Of a stretch of DNA of 64,000 nucleotides, positions 1 to 13,400 are shown piece by piece; the stretch's first letter is position 1, and each line of letters opens with the position of its first letter. Made by a program: the position numbers and the translations under genes. The stretch comes from Breviolum minutum Mf 1.05b.01 (taxonomy: Eukaryota; Sar; Dinophyceae; Suessiales; Symbiodiniaceae). The DNA lies in assembly GCA_000507305.1 (NCBI GenBank), contig DF239756.1:17371-81370 (forward strand), read 5' to 3'. Under the pieces are notes generated by a model that worked only from the letters and a program-made list of their open reading frames with translations, had not been told where the DNA came from and ran no database searches.

Positions 1-483
1 CATGAATGATTGATGCTCATGCAGGTGGGCAAGATCCCCCGAATTAATTGTGCTGTCACGTTCAAATTCCACATTCAGTATAAGCGATGTCGCAAGAAAA
101 ACACCATTGCATCAGTTGCATCCAGCTTTAATCTTGAAACATCACCAACGAGGTCGCCAGGGCGACCAGTGGCAAACCCGTGGGAATGGCTGCAGCTGCC
201 GCAGCAAGGTGCACCTATCGTTTTTAATCGAAAAAGCTGTCACACTTTGGCACTTTGGTTGAGGGATTGAAAATGGGACCCGAAAGCTATCAACCATTAG
301 GGCGCCAATATGTGTTTAGATGAGTCTGGGAGCGTAATATCGAGTGTGAATTATCACGCATCATCACGCATTGGAACGGAGCAAAATAGCTTGACGACCA
401 GCCAATGTCCAACGTCAAAAGGCGGCCAGATCTTCATTTTATAAACAATAGAGTATCATTCATCCATATCCATCATATCATAT

Positions 484-1247
484 TCAAAAATTCAGTCTTC
501 TATCCGGTTCAGCTCCAGGATTCAAACTGAGCATCACATGGATGCTGGTGGACAGCTGCTCCCAGTTTTGAAGTGATCGGCATCCTGCCTCCCCTGAGCG
601 GCTTGCAGCTTCCACCGCACCAAGAACCAGCAGGGAGATAAGCAGCCCACCATAGGATTCAAAGAAGTCAGCCATGGCTGGGGAAAGTCTGGAGTCTATT
701 GGTTTGGTGATCTTTTCCGTGGCTTTCTTTTTTCACATGCTAGTGTCTAGGCTTCTGGGGAACAGAATGTTTAAAGATCTTTTCAATCTTTTCAGCACCT
801 GATATGTGACGTAACAAATCTCGGATCCATGCTACAATACAGGTAAATTATACATAATATCCGTTTTTAGACTTTAGATATGAGGATTGACATGCATATT
901 CTTGAAGGCCTGTCTTGCCATGTCTCGTGTCTCCAACGGTTCCACTTTGAGTGAAGGACGCTGCAGCAGCCAAACGTTTGAAAAACACTGCCTAATTTTG
1001 GAAAACGTGGACTCGTCCAATGCAGTCTCGCCGGTTAATGACCCAAAACCACACTGGAGATTCTTCTTCGTTGGTTCAGAGTTCGGGAGTTTTGCCTTTG
1101 CTTTTGGCTGCTGGATAAGAGGAAAATGAAAAAAAAACTACGTGAAGAATGTGAAGACAATAACACACCTATAGCTTGGTTTCCGTTTGTAAAGGCAACC
1201 TCACAAGCAGCAACAGCTGCCTCTTGCCAGGTGCTAAGCTCCATGGC
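484..1247 (-). CDS. Exon-like blocks of an unidentified, possibly membrane, protein
   Basis: Three consecutive minus-strand blocks read as coding and are bounded by splice-like sequence. Block 1, 1247 to 1169, begins after a CTAG acceptor and ends at a GTGTGT donor; it contains STWQEAAVAACEVAF. Block 2, 1053 to 892, follows CTCCAG and ends before GTCAAT; it contains GSLTGETALDES. Block 3, from about 695 down to 484, encodes a hydrophobic segment, YGGLLISLLVLGAVEAA, followed by a soluble stretch ending LNPGAEPDRR. Further left, near 190-120, the same strand can encode IPTGLPLVALATSLVMF, another hydrophobic segment, so the gene probably runs off the window. The LTGET string recalls the P-type ATPase TGES loop, but nothing else supports that family, so I assign no function. 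The frames are coherent, yet no transcript or homologue confirms them. Confidence 0.3.
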
Positions 1248-1249
1248 CT

Positions 1250-4200
1250 AGGCTGATAGAAATGCGAACTGGAAATCATGTTGGATAATACTTCACCCTT
1301 CTATCTTACGACATAGTTGTACTCTATCCAAATGCATCCAAATGCAATATCTATATAGTGGTAGCATGCTGGGAAACTATGTTGGGAAGGGACTGGTTGT
1401 ACATATTCATGTGCTTTATGCTAGCAAATGGACCAGTTGAAGCCTATATGCGCAGAAGCAAGGTGGATCATGTCGGAAACACATACAGTCGTAGCTGATC
1501 TTGAAGCAAGGCATGGCGACTATATAAGTCACATTTAGTAACCATATCATTACATGTGCATCATGCTCCGAAGTGGCCTGTTCACGTCTATTTTTATTTC
1601 ACACAGGTTGTAAGTGTCTGCTGATGGTTGAAAGAAGCTGAGATGAACCTGCCGAAAAGCTGTGTGCATTCAATAGTATTTAGAGCAACGCTGAAAAGCT
1701 GGAAGCTCAATCAATGCGCGTGTGCAAAATTTCTGATTGAATCATCATGCAAAGTCATACTTGTCACTCTAATGACATGCTTGATGTTTATGTAAGCTGC
1801 TGGATACAATTGCGCAGGTATTCAGCATACATCTGTAGGTATCTGTATCCTCTTTATCCAAAAGACTGGGTGTGCGACCAAATTCACACCATTGGTGGCC
1901 ACCACAGCTGTCTCGTTGGCCCCGACCTCAGGTTGGGTGCTACCAACCGACCAACTGACTGACTCAACCGACAAGCAACAAGCAGATAGAAACAAACATA
2001 CTTGAGCGTCCGCAATTCTGCAAATTTTCGTATGGCGATATGAAGCCTGCAGTATCGGAATGCCTTATGCATCTCATTTTAAGAAATGTCGAAAGTCTGA
2101 CGTTCAGGAGATACGTGGAGATACTGTATATCATGTCGGTCCCATGACTTGAGAAATTCATTTCCCCTCCCTGGTTGAATGGCTAGGCCAGCACCATCCC
2201 TTCGTATTGTCTCATTCCACTGAGGCTCGTGCAAAGAACAAGGCGTTCATGTCAAGCGATAAGGGAAAGGGGGAGAGCATCACAAGATTTTTGACCTCAC
2301 ACTTTCCAGCTCAAGCTAAGAATTATGACAACAAATTGTGACAAAGAGCGAAATACCAGTGAACCTGAATATGTGCACTGATCTGAACATAATGTATCTC
2401 TTTTTGAGAAAAAACAAATTATGCATGCATATGCACGCATATAATCATTCATACCAGTAGTACCGCACAAGGCGGTGGCGGAAGTTTCAAGAATAGGAAA
2501 CGTATAGGAGAGATTGATTGCTGTGAGTGACGGATGTCANNNNNNNNNNNNNNNNNNNNNNNNNNNNNNNNNNNNNNNNNNNNNTACATTTTCACTTCAA
2601 AATGTGCTTTTCGCCACAGGGGCGTGCAATTTTTAATTTCTCCTCTAACAGGCCTACTTTTGGACTGACCCGACACACGAATCATTGAAAAAACACAGCA
2701 TTTCGCGACTTCTCTAACATTTGGCGCGGATGTATCTTCTTTCTTCTGACTTTCGCGCTATTGCATCTTCTTTCTGCTGACTTGACTACTCTACTCTGCT
2801 TTTCAACTGTCCATATTGTCGGAAGTTTCTATTTAAACTTCCTTCGATCATAACATTAGATACATTGCGTATAGTTCTATTAGTTCTAACATCACACATG
2901 TCTTGATGTGTCATAGCATGATTTACTCTGAAGAACATGGCTGTTCCCATGTGCCACTCAGAAGTTCAGCTTTAGCACTTTAGCTTGTTGGATCTCTCCT
3001 TGCAATGCCCGCTGATTCTCAGGACCCAGCAAAGAAAGCTTCCTGCGCTGTGTGTTCAAGTGGACAAGGTCACAAGCTCTGCACAGAGCTTGCTCCATGC
3101 AGGACCAAATCGACCAATGCGACAAAATCTGGGACAATCATCTTAAATTCATCAGTGCCATGTTCCCATCACGCATTCACCCTTCACTGCCCATTGAGCC
3201 TCAACCGGCACCTGACAGGTGTCCACAAACGATTTGCTGTGACAAGTGCGGTGGACTTTCTACGATTGCAGTCTCACAAAACTCTGGATCTTCAAGACTG
3301 TTCACGAGTTCCTATACGACTATGCCTAGCTGCCTATGCTTTACATGTTGTTACATCTTATCTTCATCTCATATCTTTGAATGTCTGTTTCTGACTAGCC
3401 ACTTCCACGGCTGGATTCCCAAGCACTAACTTCAAACACCTCATCTTCACGTAGGCTTGCCAACTCCCAAGCTGCACCTCTTTGATGAGTTCCGCATCAA
3501 ATTCGGTGATGTTTCCACCTGCAGAATGGCATGAATGAAAATAAGGGCTCCCTTATGGTTCCCAAAGTTGCTTTTGAATGGATTTACCAGACTCACTCAA
3601 CACATCCCAACACTGGTGTTCAGTGATGAGGCCCTAATGGAATTGAAGGTCTAGCAATCTCAAGTCACAATGAAAATAGCTAGCTGCTGCGAAAGGTGGT
3701 GAATCAGGGAATGAATCCGAAATTGCAACCCTGCATCGGTTCATTCCCTGACATGGCATTGATTCCCTAGAAGCAAACTAGCTCTGTGGACTCTGAATAC
3801 TTTTCAATAGGATCGCATCTGTGAACCTTCACAAAACAACAGCCCCAATGTTTGTGAATGGGCAGGCCGAGGCCGCTGACGGACGGTCGGTGTGTCGGAC
3901 AGGACCATGATGTGGAAGAAACCACTGCCAGCCTCCAGTAACCCGAAGGGCCATTTTGACTCTTCTCTTTCGCCATGCCCCACCATTCCTAAATTCATGT
4001 AAGTCTAAGAGTCTAAGAATTGATGTCATGATATGTCCTGTTAATGTAGCCAAATATCAATTGCTGGAACAGGGCAGTGTATGTATTGCAGTAATTTCCT
4101 CACTCCAGGAATTAATAATACAGCAAAATATATGTTCTACAATATTATTTACAGACCTTTCAGGGAGTCTTCGAAGATTCGAAGAACATGTGACATTCCA

Positions 4201-6100
4201 CCCCATCAAGCGCCTCAACATCCACGTTGAATGCCAAAGTGATGACTCCAACGCCGGGATTCACAGCGATTTCTCCTGGGGAAGTCTCCGATAGCTGCAC
4301 CACATCCCATTGTTCTCCGTTGCACAAGTCTAGTCGTAGTTCTTCTCAGTGGTTTTTGTCATCCAATCGGTCCAATCCTATTCCTTCTCCATGCTCCAAA
4401 TGAGTCCTGGTGGCATGTCCAACTGTGGGGCTTCCATGGGTCGCACCAATGAAGTGCTCATGACAGAGAAGTCACTTTGCACAGCCTTTGCGCATTGCAA
4501 ACTCCAGGGTCCGTCAGAATCAAAAAACATGGAAAAACTATTCGCAAAACTGTGGGATGATCATGTTGTGGTGTGTGTGTGTGGCTGTACTAAACTGCTG
4601 AAAGATAAAGAGTTTGCTCCGCCTTGTCTTTGGTAAAAGGTTGCAAAATCTTGGAGGCTGTGAGCTACACTTTGCTTCAAAGTTGTGTTGAGTGCATCCG
4701 GGACTTTGAGACATATCCAGCTGAACAAGCTGAACGATGATTTTGTATTTGCTTCCCAGAGCCTGGACGACTTCATCGAAAACCAGCAGAATAGAATCTC
4801 GGACTGGTTCCTGTAACGAAAGCTACTCAGTCACAAAGCCATGCGGTGTGGCATCTTGCAGTCCAAATTTGGCAAATTAAATGACCTAATACCTTTCAAG
4901 GCCGGCGAACACACATGGTCATGCCATACTTGGTTAGAATTCATACAGTGCTACAGCAACTCCTTGAGTCCTCTCTGTTCTGTTAAATTTCTTCGACACT
5001 TGCCCACCCTTCATCAATGAATCCATGCCCTGCAGTCCACATCGCCAGAGTTGTTGCTTGGCATTGATGTTGCCAAGACCTTGGTCGTGGCGGTCGTCCG
5101 TGCTCCGGGTACCTCCCCAAAGTGGGGACATGCATGGACCAAGACTGTCCATGACTCAGTAAGCCACGAAACATATAACTGAGACGAGCATGAAATCTTC
5201 TGGAGAGACAAAAACAAAAGGAAACAATAGCTTCCTTGCTTCGACATGAATGTATCTAAGCTCGTGGAAGACACTGGAGGGTTTCGACAAATGTATGTAT
5301 AGATATTCATTGATGACCAGTCATCCCTTGACACCCAATATTCATATTCATTAGGACCTCATATTCATCCATCGGCATAAGCGAGACTGCTTAGAACCAT
5401 GAGCAATTCTACACTTTCCCCGCAAAACACTTGCTGAGCTGGGCACAATCAGTTTATAGGGACTAAGATAGAGACTGTGTCTATCTGCTTGCATTTGTGG
5501 ACAGATTCAAAAGCTGCTTTGCCCAGGTTGATAAAGAGAAGGGTAATAACAAAAAAGTTGTATAAAACATAGAAAATTATGAAAGGATAAATCCCAATCT
5601 CCTTTCTGCCTCATCAATACTTTGCAGCGCCTATACTATGGAAATTATAGCTAAATTATCGCAAATTTCCGACACCAACGGCCTTTTTGGAGCCATCATA
5701 CAGAAACGTGGCTCCCAGACAGGACCATCCGTGTCAGGATAGACCGAGAAGCTGAAACTTGACCTTGGCTCACCAAGAATTTCAGGTACTTAAAATGGAG
5801 GTACTGAACCTTGTAAGGCTATTTTGGGGGTGGGTTTTCCCTTACATAAGCCTTACATATAGCTTATATAGGTGAGTACCTCTAGGTACCTGAATTGTTT
5901 GGTGATTGGCTACCACGACCATGCTATGACTATCTATGCGGATTCGATTGACCAAGAAGGATTGTTTTGGATCCGGCGACTTCAATCCTCAAGGCCACAG
6001 GTAGAGCATTGTAAAGCATTGACGACCATCAACATACCACTACATACCTATGTTTTCAATCTGGGACTTTCTACTCTAGTCACATTTTCATCATAATTAA
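1250..6100. other. No supportable gene; contains assembly gap
   Basis: This stretch is AT-rich and shows no protein motif I recognise. The longest open stretch, plus strand 3005-3430, is open in two frames at once, which argues against simple coding. An assembly gap lies inside it. Confidence 0.5.
2540..2584. other. Assembly gap (45 Ns)
   Basis: A run of 45 N characters. Any reading frame across it is artificial. Confidence 0.99.
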
Positions 6101-6124
6101 TTTGATAGCTGCTGCTTGAGGATG

Positions 6125-6683
6125 CTAGGATTCAAGCAAAAAACATGGATTGAGTGGGCCCAACCACGGAAGGAACATCTTCGGTTTCAAAAATTCTGGG
6201 CATCCACACGCTTTCAACAGATTCTTCCTGAGCTCTCCAACTGTTCCGGCCTGGACCACGCGAGGTGCTTCAAGAAGGATTCCCCTGGACTTGTTGCTTT
6301 TTTTACCGATTGATGGACAAATGCTACTCAATGTGTTCTATGTGTTCTACAGCTCTATGCATCTGAATATCTACAATGTTGGGATATATAAGTATGCATA
6401 TAATGTTTTTGTTTCCATGCTCAAGATTACGGAAGTATCAACCAGAGCGGTGTCAGTTGGATGTGCTTTTTAGAAAAGCAAGTGTGCTCTCCAATCTCCA
6501 GTCTTTATCATCTGTACATATTTTTGCGATGATCGCGGATCGTTTCCCTTCTGCAGTGCGCTGACGTCAGAGAATGCATCTTCCTCAATGTCGACCATGT
6601 ACGTCCTGGCTGCTGCAAGCTCAGCAGGATAAAATAATGTGCCTTGTACTTCATAGGTGCCGTAGGCAAGCATGGTGTTCAAA
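6125..6683 (-). CDS. Two exon-like blocks of an unidentified protein
   Basis: The upstream block, roughly 6635 down to 6515 on the minus strand, follows an AGCTTGCAG acceptor and encodes TYMVDIEEDAFSDVSALQKG before a GTACAG donor. The downstream block, roughly 6300 to 6135, encodes APRVVQAGTVGELRKNLLK and then CGCPEFLKPKMFLPWLGPLN. Both have the mixed charged and hydrophobic composition of real protein, whereas the opposite strand is less convincing. I recognise no family. They share the strand of the kinase gene further right and may be part of the same unidirectional cluster. Confidence 0.28.
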
Positions 6684-6699
6684 CCGAAGTATCCATTAT

Positions 6700-9600
6700 G
6701 CGGCTTATGCGACTATTATCCCAACATGCGCCAAGATATGCCCAGATATGCCTAGTCAGTTCTCAAGAGAAAACCGTGAATAATCAGTGTTGTGCCTGAA
6801 AGCTGTTCAAATCCAATTCGAACATACCGTACACAGGATGCGAATTACATACAATAATGAATAGAGGATTCATGTTGCAAAGCAAAAGCGACAAACATCT
6901 TTCTCACTGATGCTTGTCTATTGAATGTTTCGAACCTCTGACCTCTGCGAAATCAATGCTGGAAGGATGATTTCATGATTTCATTTCGTGATCACAAAAC
7001 CCACAACGGTCTGATAACGGATGAGGAAACCGTGGATTCGCCTCATTTGAAGAATACGTTGTCGTGGCATCTAGAATCTAGGGAGAGAAGTGTCGAATTT
7101 AGGTACCACAGGTACCGTTTAACTGTCCGGTTCCAATGTGAGAAACCAACTCTTTGAATGGATGGAATGTTCCAAAGCAGGGTGAATCATCCTAACCCCG
7201 CTGGCACTGAGGAGTGCTAAGACACGAAGCATCTTGGACGTCCGGAACTCAGAAAGCTGCCAGCAAATCCTTTTCTGACAGCACATCTTTCTTTGGGTCA
7301 CGGGTTCGCACTTGCGGAGGACCTGAAACTGTCCCTGCACTCACTGAAGACGTGAAAACACCGCCATGCAACGCATGGACTGGCAGTCTTTGAAAAGATA
7401 ATACATGTACTTATATACCGTTATATACCTGACCTCAACGCCCTCGTTGGGGATTGAAGCAGACAGGATGGTAGAGGATTCGCAGCTGCTCTGACAATCT
7501 CTGTGCCTTGAAGAAAACTATAAAGCACCATCCAAACCAAAACAAAAAACCCGGAGGAAATCACAAAAAAGCGTCAACTTAACTTTCAAATTGGCACGGA
7601 TGACACACCACCAGCCGCGAAACCAGGATCCCTACTGCCGATCGTCGGTTTTCACACTTGTCACAAGGGAATGGTTTTCTTTTCATTGCCACCATGCTGG
7701 CATTGATGGTACCTGGGCTGGGGCTTCAGAATCCACCACCCCAAAACCGGCCATAGTTGACAAATATATACAAATATATCGTAGACGCCAACGAAGAAAA
7801 AATTCAACCCCCTCTCCAACCGTAGATCACCATGTCCTACTTGTTGGGTGAAATGAATTGGCCATGATTGACCAAATGTCTCACCACCATTCCAGCTATT
7901 CAAATTAAAGATACTTGAAGTATATTATATTGAAGTCTGGGAGAAGTCAACAAGGGCCCCTGGTTCCTGCGTGGCTGAAATTAAAATTATCTGTGTTGGA
8001 TAGATTTAGTAGTAGGTTCGCGCAGTCATAGCGGAGCGGGAATGTAGCAAAGGCCGAACTCCGTCTGCAAGGGCCGCAAGTATATTTCCAAACGGAAAAA
8101 TTGGAAAATGTCTGTGCTTCATACTTTGGAAACTCAAGCCCCTCTTCGAAACCGAGCGCTTCATTTCACGCTGTACCTTTAATGCCTGTGAAATACCATG
8201 CCAGAATCATGGTTTTGTTGAATACACAACCGTCATTGGCGAAGAGTTGAGGGAATGAAGCTAGTCCAGCCTGGACCAACTGCTGGCATACAAGCGTTCA
8301 GTCTGGGAATCCTGAACGCCACCGATATATCTGCGGGGCCTTGCCTTCCAACTCAACTCTCATCACTTGTCTCATTTACAAGTACAACACACATGAGAAT
8401 GCTCAACAATCGTCACCTCTATCATTTAGATATCATTTAGAACCACAACACACATGAAAATGGTAGACATGGGGGGTCGTAGCATGTATAGTCCGTGTAT
8501 GTATATGTGTGTATATTATCATCTATATCGTCTACACACGAAAATGCGTAGAGAATCCCGGCAATATTCGCAACCCAAGAGCCACCCAGTGCCCTCACAT
8601 CTGCAACCTGGCTACTGTGATAACCGATGGTAGAATGCATCTCCGCCACGTGAAGTGCAGATGTCAAGGACGCAGGCCTCAAAGCCGCCATCAAAGGGAC
8701 AGCTAAGAATACACAAGGTCTGGTCCTGGATTTGCATAATGGATCCACCATAATAAGATAATATAAATATACATGTGTATATTGATAGTTTAAAAAACTG
8801 TGGAACCTCAAAGCTCAAAGGCTTAATCTTGGAAAAAAAGACATGGCTGAAGGCCCCATGCCCTTGTGGCAACCAAGTAGCACAACTGGCATGCTTGGCA
8901 TGCTTGGCGATGGAGGTCGCAAAGAACGAAGCACCGCCAAGGTCTCCTTGCGCAGTCCAAACCATGGAGTAAAAAAATCAAGGGCAAAACTGTCGTGGAT
9001 GAATCCGGACGGGAGACACCCCCGTGTACTAGCAATAATGTATACACGATTATGTCTACCTGCAATTGCAAGTATGCACTATATAGTACAGCCCTATTCA
9101 ATATATGATTATTATTGCATGCAATTCTCAATTTTAGACTGCAAACAGCACAGTGTGTCAAAAAAGATGAAGTCTCCTACAATACAGTTTTTAGAATGCA
9201 TTTTCGGATGTGTAACTCCCATTGACTCAGCAACAGCAGCTATCTGAAAGGAGAGGGCAGCTCATTGCCAACTCCTTCCTCTTCTTTTACTGTAGCAAGC
9301 ATCTGGTCCCGACGCCACGTACAAAGGACTTTCAGGAAAGAAAAATAAATTGGAGCAGGATACCGATGAGTTTGGGGGATTAGTCTGGCACCTGTTCTGC
9401 TTGCAACCTCTAGCAAAAGCTCCATCATGGTTGAGAAACTTGACCCCTTGCACTGTGAACGTGTGAAAAACATCCAAAGACTACAGTGTAGGGTTGCATA
9501 AAATTAAACCAACCATATACAACGGCCACATTAAACAATGTTAAACCCAAGGATTTGACACATGACATGGGCACTGATCCAAAGGTCTGTATGAAACGCA

Positions 9601-10400
9601 AGACTCCAGACCGATCTGAATGATCTTCCTTACTTATCTTATGGTTGCGGTTCATGCATATATAGTGGGAGAGAGGAGACATTGTCAGGATTTACAATAT
9701 GTGTGTATATGTATATATATATATATATCTATCTTGGCACCTGCGATGTGCGGTGCCACCAGTGCACTCTTTGACTGATAATGTAGCCCACTAAATGTTT
9801 AACTTTTTTGCAGGGGACCTAAGATGTGTCATACATGCAGCCTCTACCTAATGACCAAACTCCTCTTGTGGACAACTACAGCGGCTACAGTTTCTCCTCT
9901 GCTGTGGAGCGATTTGCCGGAATCCGATTCAAGCATCGCGGACCTCAGGGCAGGTAGGCTTAAAGTCTGGAATCTATGGATGATCATGGACAATTGAAGG
10001 GCCAACCGCGCATTGTTGGAACTCAAGTGATCCAAAGTGCACTTTGCCCACCTACGTATGCAACAAGACTATAGAAGGAGCTTTCGAACATGCTCAACCC
10101 CTCACCAAGCGTGCATTGGAGAAGGGTCGATCCGTGGATACTCCGATCTGTCAAAAGTTTGCCCTCATGAAATCTCCATGTCCAACTCTAAACTCCAAGT
10201 CCAAGACACATTGGACCGGATCAACTGTCAAAGAGACTAGTAACTGACTAGTGTGTCCTAAAATGTGTACAAAATCAAACTTTGCAATGCATAATGCATA
10301 CTGTGTATTTATTAGATTAAATTTGCTTGTGGATGTCCTTGGTCCGGTGACCCATGATTTTTCCTCCTGTTGATGGTCCCTTCTTGAGAAGCAATCACGA
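6700..10400. other. No supportable gene
   Basis: Mostly AT-rich sequence with short open frames on both strands. A TA dinucleotide microsatellite lies at about 9712-9728. I see no domain motif here. Confidence 0.5.
9712..9728. repeat. TA microsatellite
   Basis: An uninterrupted run of alternating T and A. Confidence 0.9.
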
Positions 10401-10412
10401 TAATTCGTGATC

Positions 10413-13400
10413 CTAATCAATCATAGCTTCATCTTTTGGAAATGCGTGAAATCTGACTCGTTTGGTAGGAACTGAGGCTCCAACAGATCTCTTCCTGGAC
10501 CACATGGATTGCAGGAGATTGGTCCATGCCCAATAAAAACAGATCTCGCGGGGTGGAGGGCACCCATTGAATGAAGGGCACCCATTTCTGTACACAAGCT
10601 GCCCTGCCTTGCACAGAATCTGCAATTCCGAGGTTTCCTGACACACTTGAAACATCTTGCAACAATGTCATTAGCATGCTGTTCCCTTTGCAGCAGACCT
10701 TAAGGATGTGTCATGCGTCTTGTGTCACTCACTTCTCAAGGTTGAAAGCATGAACACCAACCACTTGACGGAAGTCCCATGCAGGACTGGCACTGAAACC
10801 ATCTATGGCAACATAGCATCCTCTCACAATCAAAAGCTATGCATATTGAAACAAAGCTGACACGATCGACCTGTCACTTCTAAACACCCAAGCTGGACCA
10901 TACACCATCATAAAGGATATAAAGGATTCCTATGGATTCCTTCTTCTCTAGGTATACTTTGGCCACACAGTTCCCGTTGTACCTCCAGGGCCAGATCTGG
11001 CCATGGCATGTCGCAGAAATCTGCAGTGAGTGCGGCTTCCATCCTTAGTCTCTCTAGGTGCCCAAAACGTATTGATGTACACCTTCGGAGTAACTCCAAA
11101 TAAATGTCAACCCCTGTCTACGTCCGCAAAAAACAGCCCGGATACCCCAAAGCTATTATATTGTTATGGATACTGTAATCAATCATAATATACAGTATAT
11201 ATATAATATATAATGAATTAAGAAAAAGCTAGTAAATTGAGACCCCCAATGAAGCGGCATTCTGGGTTGTTAATCGTTTGTTATTGATACGTAGTACAAA
11301 AAAAAACAGAGACAGTCGCCAAAGCATACAATTGTTTGAGGGGCTAAGATTCCTGGTTGCCGGTGCCAGAACCTTAGACTCTTGAATTGATTATTCTCTC
11401 ATCGATATCTGTGTGAGCGTTGGATACTTTTAAACACTGTCGTACTAGTTGCCGATTGCAAAGATGCGAGGACGGACAAGCAAAAAGGATCCAACAGAAC
11501 AACATTTGGGGGCCTCGGTGTGTTCATTGACCAAATCGAACAGCGGGACTTTTTAGATTGAAATAAAATTCATTTCTCATGAGTCTCGTGATAGCGTTCA
11601 TGGGGCCCACTCTCCACCCATAAGGATAGGCAAAAACAATAAAATCCGGTGAACGAAGAGATCCAACCAAAAAAGGGATGTGTTTCACACCACTCCTCAA
11701 CTCACTTGAGAGTGAGTGAGTTATGTTTTTTGGGAGATGCTATTGACTTGAACCTCAGTGGCACAACGCCTGCGATCAAGCCTCACTTGCTCTATGGTGA
11801 GGTGCGGAAACGGAAGTCGGCCAGTCGAAACGAAGAATGAGAGGCGTCCAAATGAAAAGATGTCCAGGCTACAATCTGGCGAATGAGAGAGAGCTGGACA
11901 GGATTCCGAAGCATGTAGTACAAGATCATACAGGGCCTACGAGGCATCCAAGCTATATAAAGTATACACTGAAATTCTTTACCCTGCAAGGCCATCCGCA
12001 CTATGAGGACAATCAAGAAACATCAAAATAAAAGAACAGCAAAAATGCATAAAAATGCCATCATTGAAGTCACAAAAATGCTGACATGCCATGTCTTGCC
12101 CGCCATGATGTTCCAAGGGAAATCCTTGGCGGTCTCCGGACTCAAGTTTCCTCGAGCCTGGCTTCAGTCCGGCTTCGAGGGAACAAAGGAGCTCTGGGGC
12201 CATCCACTGTGGAGAACCTGGCAGGTCTGTCCCACATTGGTAGGCTGCGAGAGAAACCATTGTTCATTCCCAATGGTCACTTCATTCCCAACTGTGGTGA
12301 CCATTTGAAGCCATGCAGCTTCTAGTTAACTGCAGTTTACCACCTCCGTTGGATGATGTCAGGCTTATGGCGTTTCAGCTACAAATGGCTGGGGCTGTAC
12401 TTGACAGACAGCTATCCCATATGAACATCGTCCACGTGGAATGCTCCCAATGGCTCCTCCTACCATTTTTACTTTATAAACTTTATAAGAGAATTAGGCA
12501 CCTTGGCATGTAGAAACAATACATCCAAGCCGTTTGGAAAATCGACATTGATATCCACTCCATGTTCCCAGCATGTCCCAGACCGTCTCCAGCCTCCTGC
12601 CATCCTTTGATTTGACTTTCGAAAGACACTCATGCCAAAGTCCACCAGGACAGGTGTGAAACTGCGATGTGGGAACGGATGGAACGGTCTTCCATGTGGA
12701 ATGGTCGGATATTGATATTACCATCTGGGAGTTCAAACATTGAAACAAGAGAAGGACAGCAGTTCCTAAAGTCCCAAAGAGTATCATGACCGGAATCCAG
12801 TGATGTTCGCTTTTTCCTCAGCACCTATCGCTTTTCTCAGCATGTGGCTTTGTGACTATTCTTAGATGCTTGACTACCTGTAGCATCTTCAAATCACAGT
12901 ACTGTCATCAGTCATCACGCCTCAAGGCAGATCAGACGACTCCAATTCTTCGCAAGACATTTTACTTTCGATTCCCACGTTAGACAACGGCTTCACAGCT
13001 ACTGCCATTGTTCACTTGACACTTCCACTGACTCCTTGATGATGCTGTATGTGTGCGTGCGTAACATTCAAAAATACATACTGTATATACAGTATTTGCT
13101 TGCCTTTGCGTATTGTGACCGGTTCAAGGGACTAGTTGGATGCAAGTGCAAGGAAAGCTCCGAATTCAATTCCTCTGATACTTGAAGTAATTCAAACCTC
13201 TTGGCTCAATTCAAGGTATCACCGTGACCTCAGCCCTGGAAAACAAACATCAGATCCCCATGCAGTAGCATGTCCGCCCACCGTCCAAGCCGGTTCCACC
13301 TTTCTGATCGCAACAAAACATTCTTCGGAGAAAGGTCCCCATGAAGGATGGATGGTCCCTGGATGTGGGATTGTGAGATGCAAAAAAACACAGGCTCAAG

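Noticed and set aside
1021..1060. LTGET as a P-type ATPase actuator motif
   Set aside because: No DKTG phosphorylation motif or other ATPase signature was found nearby, so the family is not assigned.
13205..13245. Plus-strand YHRDLSPGK string resembling a kinase catalytic loop
   Set aside because: No other kinase motif lies in frame on the plus strand, whereas the minus strand has the full set with its own catalytic loop about 100 bp away. Taken as coincidence.
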